Shown piece after piece: positions 26,133 through 35,670 of a stretch of 64,000 nt of DNA. This DNA comes from JAMLHH01 sp037189845. Its GTDB lineage: Bacteria; Bacteroidota; Bacteroidia; Chitinophagales; JADIYW01. Within the stretch, counting starts at the first letter, position 1. The number at the start of each line of letters is the position of its first letter. A model generated the notes under the pieces. It was not told where the DNA came from. It searched no databases and saw only the letters and a list, made by a program, of their open reading frames with translations. Made by a program: the position numbers and the translations under genes. The stretch lies in NCBI GenBank assembly GCA_037189845.1, contig JBBCIS010000003.1, positions 248,001-312,000 on the forward strand. The letters are read 5' to 3'.

Positions 26133-27143
26133 ATGACTAAAAAATCTTTGGTTATTACTTCTATTGCTCCATCTACGATGGAGTCATTGCACACATATAC
26201 AAAAGAGTGCGGACAGCGTGGATTTGATTTTATCTTAATCGGAGATACAAAATCTCCTGCAGATTTCCATATTGACGATTGTGATTTCTGGTCAGTGGAC
26301 AGACAAGTTGCATTGGACTCTGAATTTGCAAAGCTTTGTCCTACCCGTCATTATGCAAGAAAAAACATCGGCTACATCGTAGCAATGCAAAGAGGTACAG
26401 AAGAATTAGTGGAAACTGATGATGACAACTTACCAAGAGAAGAATTCTGGAATGGTCATGATAAAGTAGTCAAAGCTCGTGACATCCAGGAATTAGGCTG
26501 GGTCAATGTATACAACTACTACTCAGATAAATTCATCTGGCCGAGAGGTTTGCCTTTGGAAGAGCTTCAAAAACCACTTCCTTCAATTGATACTTTTGAA
26601 ATTAAAGATATAACCTGTCCTATCCAGCAAGGACTTGCAGACGAGAATCCTGATGTGGATGCTGTATTCAGATTAGCATTCCCATTGCCTTTAGACTTCA
26701 ATAAAGCAGGAAATATTGCTTTAGGCAACAATGCATGGTGTCCTTTCAATAGTCAGAATACTTACTGGTATAAAGAAGCTTTCCCATTATTATATCTTCC
26801 TTCATACTGTAGCTTCCGTATGACTGATATCTGGAGAAGCTATGTAGCACAACGCATTTCCTGGGCTAACGGCTGGAGTATCTTATTCCATGATGCCACT
26901 GTATGGCAGGAAAGAAATGAGCACAACTTGTTGAAAGATTTTGAAGATGAAATCCCCGGCTATCTGAATAATGCTAAAATCTGTAAAGGCTTAGCAGCTT
27001 TAGATATCAAAGGTGGAAGAGAAAATATTTTATCCGATTTAGTCACCTGTTATGAATTCCTGACAAATGAAGGATTCGTAGGCAAAGAAGAAATGCCGCT
27101 GGTAAGAGCCTGGGTCAATGATTTAGAGAAATACTGGAAATAA
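26133..27143 (+). CDS. STELLO/DUF288-type glycosyltransferase
   Basis: The 336-residue protein has the pattern of the STELLO (DUF288) family: LVITSIAPSTMESL, FILIGDTKSPADF, ARKNIGYIVAMQRGTEELVE, and the acidic ETDDDNLPREEFW that resembles a metal-binding DxD. GNNAWCPFNSQNTYW and SFRMTDIWRSYVAQRISWANGW follow. Plant STELLO proteins assist cellulose synthase assembly; bacterial members are little studied. It has no signal peptide, so it is cytoplasmic. It is cotranscribed with the GT2 gene and followed by two strong hairpins. Confidence 0.8.
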   Translation: MTKKSLVITSIAPSTMESLHTYTKECGQRGFDFILIGDTKSPADFHIDDCDFWSVDRQVALDSEFAKLCPTRHYARKNIGYIVAMQRGTEELVETDDDNLPREEFWNGHDKVVKARDIQELGWVNVYNYYSDKFIWPRGLPLEELQKPLPSIDTFEIKDITCPIQQGLADENPDVDAVFRLAFPLPLDFNKAGNIALGNNAWCPFNSQNTYWYKEAFPLLYLPSYCSFRMTDIWRSYVAQRISWANGWSILFHDATVWQERNEHNLLKDFEDEIPGYLNNAKICKGLAALDIKGGRENILSDLVTCYEFLTNEGFVGKEEMPLVRAWVNDLEKYWK

Positions 27144-27159
27144 TTTTTTCCTTACTCAT

Positions 27160-27200
27160 AAGCAAAGAGGCTGTCCGAACGGACAGCCTCTTTGCTTTTC
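27160..27200 (+). terminator. Terminator of the glycosyltransferase pair
   Basis: A perfect 17-bp stem (27160-27176 with 27181-27197) around GAAC, ending CTTTTC on the plus strand. Confidence 0.85.
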
Positions 27201-27297
27201 AATTACGATCTTTAGCCTTACAGAGCTATCACATTTACAAATGTATTCTGATACTATTTACAGTCGTTTTTTGTCAACTTATTTCAGGACAATACAT

Positions 27298-27346
27298 AAT
27301 AAAACAAAGCCGGGCGGTCTTTCAGCCCGCCCGGCTTTGTTTTATT
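27298..27346. terminator. Bidirectional terminator before the secreted modular protein
   Basis: A perfect 20-bp stem (27298-27317 with 27327-27346) with a GC-rich core and A/T ends lies 18 bp beyond the stop of the minus-strand gene. It faces the plus-strand terminator, so the two insulate converging transcripts. Confidence 0.85.
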
Positions 27347-27363
27347 ATTTCATCTCATATTGG

Positions 27364-30300
27364 TTATGGCACCGTAAATTGTGTACCTGAAATCCACTCA
27401 GAAGCATTATCTGCTACAAAGATCGCAGTATTACACAAAGATTTGACCATCCATGTATAAGTACCGGACGGAACAGTTACTGTAGTACCAGAATTGATAA
27501 TACTATAAGCGTTCGCATATTGTTCTGTGGCTTCATTCTTAAGTAATACAGCATGTATATCTGCTCCGCTGGTACCTGACCAGCTAAATGTCACCTGATT
27601 ACCAACTACATTCGCACTTAATCCGGATGGAGTAGAACAAGGTCCTGACGGAGTTATAACAGTTAGAGTTGCCACTGAAGAGGTATCGCTATCGCAGGGA
27701 GCATTAGCTGACATCACAACTCTGTACGTGAAGCCATTTTTACTTTGAGAGGGATGGTTAAATATTAAAGTAGAGTTAGTAGCCCCGCTAATATTATTCC
27801 AGCCTGAACCGTCATTCTCTTGCCATTGATAGCTACTCACATTAGAAGCTGTAACGCTCATTGTGCCGCTACCGGTAGATGATACAGTTCTGTTTTGGGG
27901 TTGATTACTGACAGAAACCGGACTGTTGACAACTACTGCATTACTTGCCACTGCATCTGACCAGCAAGTACCATTGTAAGCCCTGACATATACAGTACCC
28001 GAGCTATTCAATACATAAGGTGCGGAAGTAGGATGAGTTGTAGATGTCCCATCGGCTAAGGTCTGGAAGTAATATCCTGTAGTATATCCGATAGTAGCCG
28101 GGCCACAGGACGGATTTGCTGAGTAGGAAAACGTACCTGACGGATCATCCACGCTACAAGCAGGTTTTATAATACCATCAAAATCAAAATCATTAATACT
28201 AAAAGTTCCTCCTGTATTACTTGTTCCGTAGGCATAAATGCGGACTTCTACAGAGTTTGTCTGTCCCGTAATACCAGTAAAGGAAATATTATGAGTTCTT
28301 GTCTGATTTACAACCTGATTTGAAGAGTAAACATTTGAAGCGAATCCGTCCTTACTGGTGCGCACCACAAGGTTGGTGGGACCTGTGCCTGATGCCTGTG
28401 TTGTAACTTCTAATTTCTCCAAATCCAGTTCATAACCTGATTGAGGAGTCAGTATCCATGAAAAATATTTTCCGGTATTCAGTGTCAACTCCCAGTTATT
28501 AGTGTTAAATCTGTCATTTGCAGCAGTTTTTGTAGCTCCCGTCATCAATAACCCGGAATAGGTCATGTTGGATGCTGTATCCTGACCTGTTTTATATGGA
28601 CTTGTAATACCTGCACTCGCACCTGTAATCGGATTCGACCAGATACTTTCTGCCAAAGGAGCCGTCACTGTCAATGTCACCACATTTGAGTACACATCTG
28701 TACATGGAGCATTGGCAGTCAGAAGGACTCTGTATTGATACCCGTTTTTGATTGCAGGAGGATTCGATACAGACAAGGATGAGCTGTTAGTGCCAACCGG
28801 ACTCCAGCTTACTCCATTATTTTCCTGCCACTGGTAGCCTGTCACTCCCGTAGCCGTGACGCTGAATGCACCTGTGCCGTTTTGTGCCACAGAGATATTT
28901 ACAGGCTGGGATGTAATATTTACCGGATTTGTTACACTCACCGCATTAGATGCTACTGCACCAGACCAGCAATTGCCATTGTATGCCCGCACGTACACAG
29001 TACCGGAACTGTTCAAAGTATAAGATGACGAAGTAGGAAACGCAGTGGATGTCCCACCGGCAGAAGCCTGGAAATAATATCCTGCATCATAGCCTATAGA
29101 TGCCGGGCCGCAGGACGGATTCGCAGAGTAGCTGAATGTACCTGTTGGTTCGTCCGGTACGGCATAGATAGTGACGACCACTTCCTGGCGGGTGCTGACA
29201 CAAGAGCCATTTTCACCTTGAATAAAATAGCTGTACGTACCTGCTCCGGGAGTGACTGTAAGCGTATTGCCAGATATTCCTGATGTGATCTCATTGCCAC
29301 CTGTAGCTTCATCCCAAAATGTATATCCTGTCGCATTAGCAGAACCTGTCGCTGTAATAACCACTGCATTGCCCTCGCAAACTGCCGCAGGGGTAGTCGC
29401 CGCAGGCAAACCCGGTGTGGCCGTTATCACAACATCTGAACCATTATCATCTCCGCTGATAGTCACCGGATCTGCATTAATAACCCTGACTCTGTATCCC
29501 GTACCCACCGTATAATCAGCAGGAATGGTTGCAGATATCGGAGATGTTCCTCCTGCACCTATAATATTAGAGCTGGTATTCGGTGGAAAATTACCACTTG
29601 CATCAGAAATCTGTACTTTGAAATCTTCATTGAAAGTACCGGTTTCATCAAAACCTACACTAATGACATTTGCACTTCCATTACAAAACGGCCCAAAAGA
29701 TGCCGCGTCTGTTAGTATTATATTAGAACCTACATCAGTAGTCACAGACTCTACATCGCCGGAGTTATTATAAACCCTGTCAGGATCGCAGTATTCATAT
29801 CCTTTGAAATAGTACGTAGTATTTGGCAATAATCCAGTCACAGTAATCGGACCTTCAAATGTACTATCACTGTTATAAATAACCTGCTCTCCCGAACCAC
29901 TATACGCAAGATTTGCAGTCGGGTCATCTTCATCATCTAAATCCGTAAAGCTATTGACAGCATTCATCACAATGACACGACCGGCACCATCACCATTTAC
30001 CCATACTAAATCTATCGTATTTTCTGTAGCATCAGAATACTCAAATCCTACAGGTGTTTCATCTGGGGCAGAACAACCCACAGGTAGACTATTCGAATAT
30101 TCTAAATCATCCAGATACATGACAGCAGCGTTACTAGTACTGCTCTCACCAAAAAAGCCGAATCCTGCGATGTTGTTACCAGTTGCCCACGTACCAGGCT
30201 TAGCCCATCCTCCACTTGGAGATATTTTCGTTCCATCTACCCACATATCCCAGCTATTTGCACCCAATGATTGTGTTCCAGAACGCGAATAGGTAGTAGC

Positions 30301-30912
30301 AGCATTCGTATTGTTAGCATAAATTTCAACTACCTGATCCGTATTTTTTGCAAATCCATGCCCTGAAATATCTAAAAAACTTCCTGATATTCTTCTTTGT
30401 ACACTACTGATTGCTCCACTACTATAATTAATTTTTAAAGTTGTAATAGAGTTATTATAATTAGTATAACCATTATTGTCAGTAAAGAGTGTGGAGGCAC
30501 TGCCATTTCCAAGATGAAAGACCAACTCCCCGTTTCCGGTGGAAGTTGTTCTTAGCTTAAACTTCACATACGCTTTTGTCGTTGGAGAGTTCCAGCCATA
30601 AACTGTAAATTTATTGGACGATCCACCTGTTGTAGCTGTAAGCTGCGCTTCTGTACCGCTTCCCAGCGAGGTGCCCGGATTCGCTAAAATAAGATTTCCG
30701 TTGCCACTACCTATTCTCACCCGGTAAGTACCGCCACCTGACGGAGTACTGGTAAAAAAACCTGTATTACCGGAACCGGAATTTGCATTGGTTGCTGTAC
30801 CCGTACCTGTACCAAAATCATATGTCCACGGTTGTGCCAGAATTTCACCTAGCCCAAGAGAGCATAGCAATAGTAAAGAAAAGATTCTTGTAAAAAATTT
30901 ATTCATAATCAC
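27364..30912 (-). CDS. Large secreted modular protein with Ig/FN3-like repeats
   Basis: The 1182-residue protein has a signal peptide ending EILAQ (about residue 26). An N-terminal beta-sandwich of about 240 residues is rich in Gly/Ser/Thr, with YLDDLEYS at its end. A fibronectin-III-like domain (LVWVNGDGAGRVIVMNAV, YYFKGYEYC), Ig-like domains and two copies of a roughly 170-residue module follow, each starting GTFSYSANPSCGPA and containing TVYVRAYNG and SYQWQEN/GYQWQEN. A final FN3-like domain ends GTQFTVP. No C-terminal type IX sorting signature is seen. It is probably a surface or secreted adhesin- or matrix-type protein. ATG at 30906 is an equally good start. Confidence 0.75.
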   Translation of the reverse strand: MIMNKFFTRIFSLLLLCSLGLGEILAQPWTYDFGTGTGTATNANSGSGNTGFFTSTPSGGGTYRVRIGSGNGNLILANPGTSLGSGTEAQLTATTGGSSNKFTVYGWNSPTTKAYVKFKLRTTSTGNGELVFHLGNGSASTLFTDNNGYTNYNNSITTLKINYSSGAISSVQRRISGSFLDISGHGFAKNTDQVVEIYANNTNAATTYSRSGTQSLGANSWDMWVDGTKISPSGGWAKPGTWATGNNIAGFGFFGESSTSNAAVMYLDDLEYSNSLPVGCSAPDETPVGFEYSDATENTIDLVWVNGDGAGRVIVMNAVNSFTDLDDEDDPTANLAYSGSGEQVIYNSDSTFEGPITVTGLLPNTTYYFKGYEYCDPDRVYNNSGDVESVTTDVGSNIILTDAASFGPFCNGSANVISVGFDETGTFNEDFKVQISDASGNFPPNTSSNIIGAGGTSPISATIPADYTVGTGYRVRVINADPVTISGDDNGSDVVITATPGLPAATTPAAVCEGNAVVITATGSANATGYTFWDEATGGNEITSGISGNTLTVTPGAGTYSYFIQGENGSCVSTRQEVVVTIYAVPDEPTGTFSYSANPSCGPASIGYDAGYYFQASAGGTSTAFPTSSSYTLNSSGTVYVRAYNGNCWSGAVASNAVSVTNPVNITSQPVNISVAQNGTGAFSVTATGVTGYQWQENNGVSWSPVGTNSSSLSVSNPPAIKNGYQYRVLLTANAPCTDVYSNVVTLTVTAPLAESIWSNPITGASAGITSPYKTGQDTASNMTYSGLLMTGATKTAANDRFNTNNWELTLNTGKYFSWILTPQSGYELDLEKLEVTTQASGTGPTNLVVRTSKDGFASNVYSSNQVVNQTRTHNISFTGITGQTNSVEVRIYAYGTSNTGGTFSINDFDFDGIIKPACSVDDPSGTFSYSANPSCGPATIGYTTGYYFQTLADGTSTTHPTSAPYVLNSSGTVYVRAYNGTCWSDAVASNAVVVNSPVSVSNQPQNRTVSSTGSGTMSVTASNVSSYQWQENDGSGWNNISGATNSTLIFNHPSQSKNGFTYRVVMSANAPCDSDTSSVATLTVITPSGPCSTPSGLSANVVGNQVTFSWSGTSGADIHAVLLKNEATEQYANAYSIINSGTTVTVPSGTYTWMVKSLCNTAIFVADNASEWISGTQFTVP

Positions 30913-31081
30913 AGTGTTATAATTCTCCTACATATTCGAAAATTATTATCTCCGAATACATAAAAATACAATTCATAATGTGATTTTTTACATTTTTTAA
31001 CAGAAACTCAAAGAATTAACAAATCCCTAAAATTCAATAACTTCTATAAATAATTAGGAAATAAACCTCTATGTTTTTTCT

Positions 31082-32272
31082 TTAGTTTTTAATGCATCTG
31101 ACAGAAAATGCCATCTCATCATCATATGCTAAAGAAATCACCTGAGAATTATCGTAGGAAATATACTTTACAATATTCAGGTTCTCTGCATTTTTAGAAG
31201 ACGTCCACCAATAACCAAAGAAACCAACAGTTCCATATCTATTAGTTTCCAGGTTTTTGTAACCGCCTGCCATAGCAGAAAAGCAGTAATCATTCGTGGC
31301 TGGTGCTGGTTTCCAGACATTTTTCCTCTTCATCTTCACTCCGGGATTTGTTCCTACTGCCGCAATCAGCTCTTCCCATTCCTGATTGGAAGGTAATCTC
31401 CATCCTGCCGGACATGCCGTTTTTGCCGCATTAATTGTGTAAAGCCGGCCATATTCACCACAGTTTGCAGCCATATCATCATAACACCATGATCCGGAGG
31501 AAGTATATTTCAGGTTATCACCCATCCATATTTTACCGGCAATTTCAATAAACCTGTATACATTACCATCTCTTGGATCTGTAAATCTATCACTGACAAA
31601 ATCGCAGGTATCAACTTCCAGTGTGGTAAATGAATATTGCTGACCATATCCCACTTCATCATTGTTCCGGGCAAATGCCCTGTAATAATATGTAGTATTA
31701 TCTTCAAGATCCTCCATATTCACCAAAAACTCACCAAGCTCTTTTCTACCTGTGACTACTTTAGAATTATCAATTGTAGGTCTCTCGGTTTTGGCCCAGC
31801 ATACTCCTATCTCAATCAGATCTGAGCTTCCGATTTCTGTCACCTCTCCTCCTCCTTTCGCAGAACTTGTATCAATATCGTATGGAGCTGCAGTAGTCAC
31901 AGTCGGAGCTATTAATTCTCTGGCAACTTTTATATATCCCTTTCTAACCAGAGAATCCTTACCATAAGCATTTGTTACAACTAAAGTAACATCATATTCT
32001 CCCAAAGCACTGTACTTAATATTTTTAGGATGTTGTACTGTAGATGTCGCTGGTGTACCTCCTTCAAAATACCATTTCCAGGTCAATGGAAAACCTGTGG
32101 TTGAGTCTGAAAAATTAACCACCTCTCCAACTGCAATAACTCTCTGATCTGCTGTAAAGCTAGCCTTTATCGTAACAGGATTCTGCCTGACATTCGGCCT
32201 GTCCTTCTTACATGCAGATATCAGAAACTGAAAACATAAAATCACCAGAAGAGCTTTAATTATTCTTTTCAT
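31082..32272 (-). CDS. PKD-domain lipoprotein with FISUMP domain
   Basis: The 396-residue lipoprotein has a signal MKRIIKALLVILCFQFLISAC (read as overlapping pieces MKRIIKALLVI and FQFLISAC). A PKD domain follows (VNFSDSTTGFPLTWKWYFEG, SALGEYDVTLVVTNAYG), then an FN3-like region with VGVCWAKTERPTI and a C-terminal FISUMP domain (VYRFIEIAGKIWMGDNLKY, CPAGWRLPSNQEWEELI, FWWTSS-type wording as YWWTSSKNAENL). The start at 32272 gives a clean lipobox; an upstream ATG at 32359 lies in the divergent control region. It is surface-exposed and of unknown ligand. Confidence 0.8.
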   Translation of the reverse strand: MKRIIKALLVILCFQFLISACKKDRPNVRQNPVTIKASFTADQRVIAVGEVVNFSDSTTGFPLTWKWYFEGGTPATSTVQHPKNIKYSALGEYDVTLVVTNAYGKDSLVRKGYIKVARELIAPTVTTAAPYDIDTSSAKGGGEVTEIGSSDLIEIGVCWAKTERPTIDNSKVVTGRKELGEFLVNMEDLEDNTTYYYRAFARNNDEVGYGQQYSFTTLEVDTCDFVSDRFTDPRDGNVYRFIEIAGKIWMGDNLKYTSSGSWCYDDMAANCGEYGRLYTINAAKTACPAGWRLPSNQEWEELIAAVGTNPGVKMKRKNVWKPAPATNDYCFSAMAGGYKNLETNRYGTVGFFGYWWTSSKNAENLNIVKYISYDNSQVISLAYDDEMAFSVRCIKN

Positions 32273-32381
32273 ATAAACTTTTAATAACAACTGGTTTATT
32301 ACCAATAGATTAAGGATAAGTCTAAAAATAGAAAAAAAATCCCTTTTGAGTGAATCCATTTAAAAGTTTCACCGGATTTTC

Positions 32382-32399
32382 ACCAAACAATCGTTTGGT
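32382..32399. promoter_or_regulatory. TetR-type operator ACCAAAC-N4-GTTTGGT
   Basis: A perfect 7-4-7 inverted repeat lies 56 bp upstream of the regulator start. Its right arm contains the TTTG that serves as a -33 element, so a bound repressor would block the promoter. Confidence 0.7.
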
Positions 32400-32425
32400 A
32401 AAAAGAAATCAAAAAATTATATTTG
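32395..32425 (+). promoter_or_regulatory. Promoter of the tetR-fad cluster
   Basis: TTTG at 32395-32398 and TATATTTG at 32418-32425 are spaced by 19 bp, within the -33/-7 spacing described for Bacteroidota. The expected transcript start is about 24 bp before the GTG at 32455. Confidence 0.6.
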
Positions 32426-32454
32426 CTCTTTATCAAATTTTCAAAAAACCGCTC

Positions 32455-33030
32455 GTGCCAAAGCAAAAAGTCAGTGTAGATTATATTCTTAAGCAGTCTC
32501 TGAGATTGTTCAGAAAGAAAAGCTACCACAATACTTCCATCGCAGATATTGCAGAAGCATGCGGATTGTTAAAAGGAAGTTTATATCATTACTTTCCGAG
32601 TAAGGAAGCATTGATGAGTGCAGTTATCAAATATGCACACTCCTATTTTCAGAAAGAGGTTTTTTCAATTGCATACAATTCAGAGCTGACTCCTCAGCAG
32701 AAGATGGAACAGATGTTTAAAAAATCAGAAAGGGCATTACTTTCCGACGGAGACATCATGGGTAATATCGGTGTGGAAACGGCACGGGTAATTCCTGATT
32801 TTGCTGACCACATCAGAGAATTTTTCTCGGAATGGATCAAAGCAGTGAAAACAGTCTTTATGGAAATTACCAATGAAGAAGATGCTCAAAAACTGGCAGA
32901 GCAAACTGTTGCTGAATTTGAAGGAGCAGTCATGATGGCAAGGATTTTCAGAGATCCGAAGTTTGTACACAATGCTTATGACCGCCTGATGGACAGATTT
33001 GCAGCCTTCAGCCTTTCCTCTAAAAACTGA
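32455..33030 (+). CDS. TetR/AcrR-family regulator of the beta-oxidation cluster
   Basis: From the GTG at 32455 the protein has 191 residues: an N-terminal helix-turn-helix (YILKQSLRLFRKKSYHNTSI, AEACGLLKGSLYHYFPSKEA) and a C-terminal all-helical ligand domain. The reading frame is open back to 32350, but that extension would span the operator and promoter, so the GTG is preferred. Directly upstream of acyl-CoA genes, it probably senses acyl-CoA, like FadR/PsrA-type TetR regulators, and represses its own promoter. Confidence 0.88.
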   Translation: MPKQKVSVDYILKQSLRLFRKKSYHNTSIADIAEACGLLKGSLYHYFPSKEALMSAVIKYAHSYFQKEVFSIAYNSELTPQQKMEQMFKKSERALLSDGDIMGNIGVETARVIPDFADHIREFFSEWIKAVKTVFMEITNEEDAQKLAEQTVAEFEGAVMMARIFRDPKFVHNAYDRLMDRFAAFSLSSKN

Positions 33031-33072
33031 TCATTTTTATTTTAATTCTATATAAACTCAAATTACCGGAAT

Positions 33073-35478
33073 ATGGAAAAAACCAACACTAACAGAGCCA
33101 TCAGGAAGGTGGTAGTTCTGGGTGCCGGGGTAATGGGTGCCGGAATCGCATTACACTTTGCAGGCGTAGGCTGTGAGGTATTATTGCTGGACATGGTTCC
33201 TAATGACCTCAAGGAAGAAGAAAAAAACAATCCTAAATCAAGAAACAGGATTGTTACTGACCTTTTCAACTTCGCTCTCAAATCCAAGCCATCTCCTGTT
33301 TACACAAAAGCTGTAGCTCAAAGGGTAAAACTAGGAAACTTCGACGACGACATGCCGAAAATCAAAGATTATGACTGGATTGTTGAGGTAGTTGTAGAGC
33401 GTTTGGACATCAAAAAGCTGATCTACGAAAAAGTAGAGAAGTATCGTGAACCAGGAACATTAGTCACTTCTAATACTTCCGGTATTCCGATTCATTTGAT
33501 GGCAGAAGGAAGAAGCGAAGATTTCAAAAAGAACTTTGCTGGTACGCACTTCTTCAATCCTCCACGTTATTTGAAATTATTGGAAATCATTCCTACTCCT
33601 GATACTGATTCAGCAGTAGTAGATTTCTTAATGACTTACGGTGACAAAATCTTAGGTAAAGAAACGGTATTGTGTAAAGATACTCCTGCATTCATCGCAA
33701 ACAGAGTAGGTGTTTACTCAATGGCAAAAATCTTCCAGTTGACGACTGAATTAGGTCTTAAAATTGAAGAAGTAGATAAACTAACAGGTCCGGTGATCGG
33801 CCGTCCTAAAACTGGTACTTTCAAACTATCTGACCTTGTTGGTAACGATACAGGTACAAAAGTAATGAACGGTATCAAAGACTCTTGTCCTGATGATGAG
33901 CAGGCTAGCGCATTCATTACACCTAAGTATGTAGATTTCTTATTGGAGAATAAATTCTTCGGTAACAAAACTAAAAAAGGTTACTACGAAAAAACAAAAG
34001 ATGCTAATGGCAAAACTGTTGTCAATGCACTTCGTTTAGATACTTTGACTTATGAGCCGTCAGGCAAAGTAGAATTTGCTTCTTTGAAAGATGCAAGCTC
34101 TAAAGAAAAACTGGCTGACAAAATCAAAACTTTCATCAAGCACGATGATAAAGGTGCTCAATTGGTAAAAAGATCTTTAGCTGGTCTTTTTGCTTATGTT
34201 TCTAACAGAGTTCCTGAAATCTCTGACAACCTTTACAGTGTGGATGATGCACTTCGTGCAGGTTTCGCATGGGAAATCGGTCCGTTTGAATACTGGGACA
34301 TCGTAGGTGTACAAAAAGGTATTGAACTTGCAGAAGCTGAAGGTCTTGAAATCAGTGCATGGGTAAAAGAACTGGCAGCGTCTTCTGACAAACCATCTTT
34401 CTACAGAACTGAAGGCGGTGCTAAAAAATACTACAATCAGGCTTCTAAATCTTATGCTACTATTCCGGGTACAGAGTCTTTCATCTTATTAGATACTTTA
34501 AGAGAAAACAAACCTGTATTCAAAAACAGCGGAGGTATCCTTCATGACTTGGGTGATGGCGTATTGAACCTTGAGTTTACTTCTAAAATGAATTCACTTG
34601 GTGGTGACGTTTTGGATGCTATCAACAAATCTATCGATATCGCTGAAAAAGGATACGCTGGTCTTATAATTGGCAACGAAGCTCCTAACTTCTCAGTTGG
34701 TGCTAACTTAGCGATGATTTTCATGATGGCTATGGAGCAGGAATTTGACGAGTTGGATTTCGCTATCCGTCATTTCCAGAATACTACTATGAGAGCTCGT
34801 TACTCTTCTATCCCTGTAATTGCTACTCCTCACGGAATGACATTAGGTGGTGGTTGCGAATTGACTATGCACGCTGATGTAGCTATTGCATCTGCTGAAA
34901 CTTACATCGGTCTTGTTGAAGTAGGTGTTGGATTAGTACCAGGTGGTGGAGGTATCAAAGAATTGGCAGTACGCCTTTCTGACAGCTTCTACGCAGGTGA
35001 CGTTCAGATCCCGAAATTACAGGAAGCATTTTTGAACATTGCAATGGCTAAAGTAGCTACATCTGCACAGGAAGCATTCGATATGGGCTTTTTCCGTAAA
35101 GGAACTGACCGTATTGTGATGAACAGCAAACGTCTGATTGCTGAAGCGAAAGCTGAAGTGTTGAGACTGGCAGAAGAAGGTTATACTCAACCTGCTAAAC
35201 GCAATGACATCACTGTATTGGGTAGAACTGGTTTAGGATCATTGACTGTAGGTGTGGAATCTTTCAAATTAGGAAGATACATCTCTGAGCACGATGCTAA
35301 GATTTCTAACAAGATCGCTTATGCGCTTTGCGGTGGTGATTTATCTCAACCAACTGTTGTAGACGAACAATATTTATTGGATCTGGAGCGTGAAGCTTTC
35401 TTAAGCTTATGTGCTGAGAAGAAAACACTTGAGCGTATTCAGGCAATGTTGACAACAGGGAAACCATTGAGAAATTAA
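33073..35478 (+). CDS. 3-hydroxyacyl-CoA dehydrogenase/enoyl-CoA hydratase bifunctional protein
   Basis: The 801-residue protein has the dehydrogenase half first: NAD motif VVLGAGVMGAGIALHFAG (residues 14-31), NTSGIPIHLMAEG, and AGTHFFNPPRYLKLLEIIPT with the catalytic His. A second dehydrogenase C-domain follows, then the hydratase half at about residues 490-690, with MTLGGGCELTMHADVAIA and YIGLVEVGVGLVPGGGG containing both catalytic Glu positions. This order is reversed from E. coli FadB. It carries out the second and third steps of beta-oxidation. Codon choice (GGT, GCT, CGT, ACT) suggests high expression. Confidence 0.92.
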   Translation: MEKTNTNRAIRKVVVLGAGVMGAGIALHFAGVGCEVLLLDMVPNDLKEEEKNNPKSRNRIVTDLFNFALKSKPSPVYTKAVAQRVKLGNFDDDMPKIKDYDWIVEVVVERLDIKKLIYEKVEKYREPGTLVTSNTSGIPIHLMAEGRSEDFKKNFAGTHFFNPPRYLKLLEIIPTPDTDSAVVDFLMTYGDKILGKETVLCKDTPAFIANRVGVYSMAKIFQLTTELGLKIEEVDKLTGPVIGRPKTGTFKLSDLVGNDTGTKVMNGIKDSCPDDEQASAFITPKYVDFLLENKFFGNKTKKGYYEKTKDANGKTVVNALRLDTLTYEPSGKVEFASLKDASSKEKLADKIKTFIKHDDKGAQLVKRSLAGLFAYVSNRVPEISDNLYSVDDALRAGFAWEIGPFEYWDIVGVQKGIELAEAEGLEISAWVKELAASSDKPSFYRTEGGAKKYYNQASKSYATIPGTESFILLDTLRENKPVFKNSGGILHDLGDGVLNLEFTSKMNSLGGDVLDAINKSIDIAEKGYAGLIIGNEAPNFSVGANLAMIFMMAMEQEFDELDFAIRHFQNTTMRARYSSIPVIATPHGMTLGGGCELTMHADVAIASAETYIGLVEVGVGLVPGGGGIKELAVRLSDSFYAGDVQIPKLQEAFLNIAMAKVATSAQEAFDMGFFRKGTDRIVMNSKRLIAEAKAEVLRLAEEGYTQPAKRNDITVLGRTGLGSLTVGVESFKLGRYISEHDAKISNKIAYALCGGDLSQPTVVDEQYLLDLEREAFLSLCAEKKTLERIQAMLTTGKPLRN

Positions 35479-35670
35479 TGGAGTATTGGGTATCAGGTTT
35501 TGAGTATAACGAAAATGCTGATGAAGTACTTCAAAATATTCAATCTATCCAAAAATGATCTACAAACTGATTAATACATTAAAAGATGTTGAGTAAACGT
35601 ATCGGGGCTCAATCCGCTCAGCGGACACAGTACTCAATAACCAATACTCAATACCATAAAATCTAAACAA

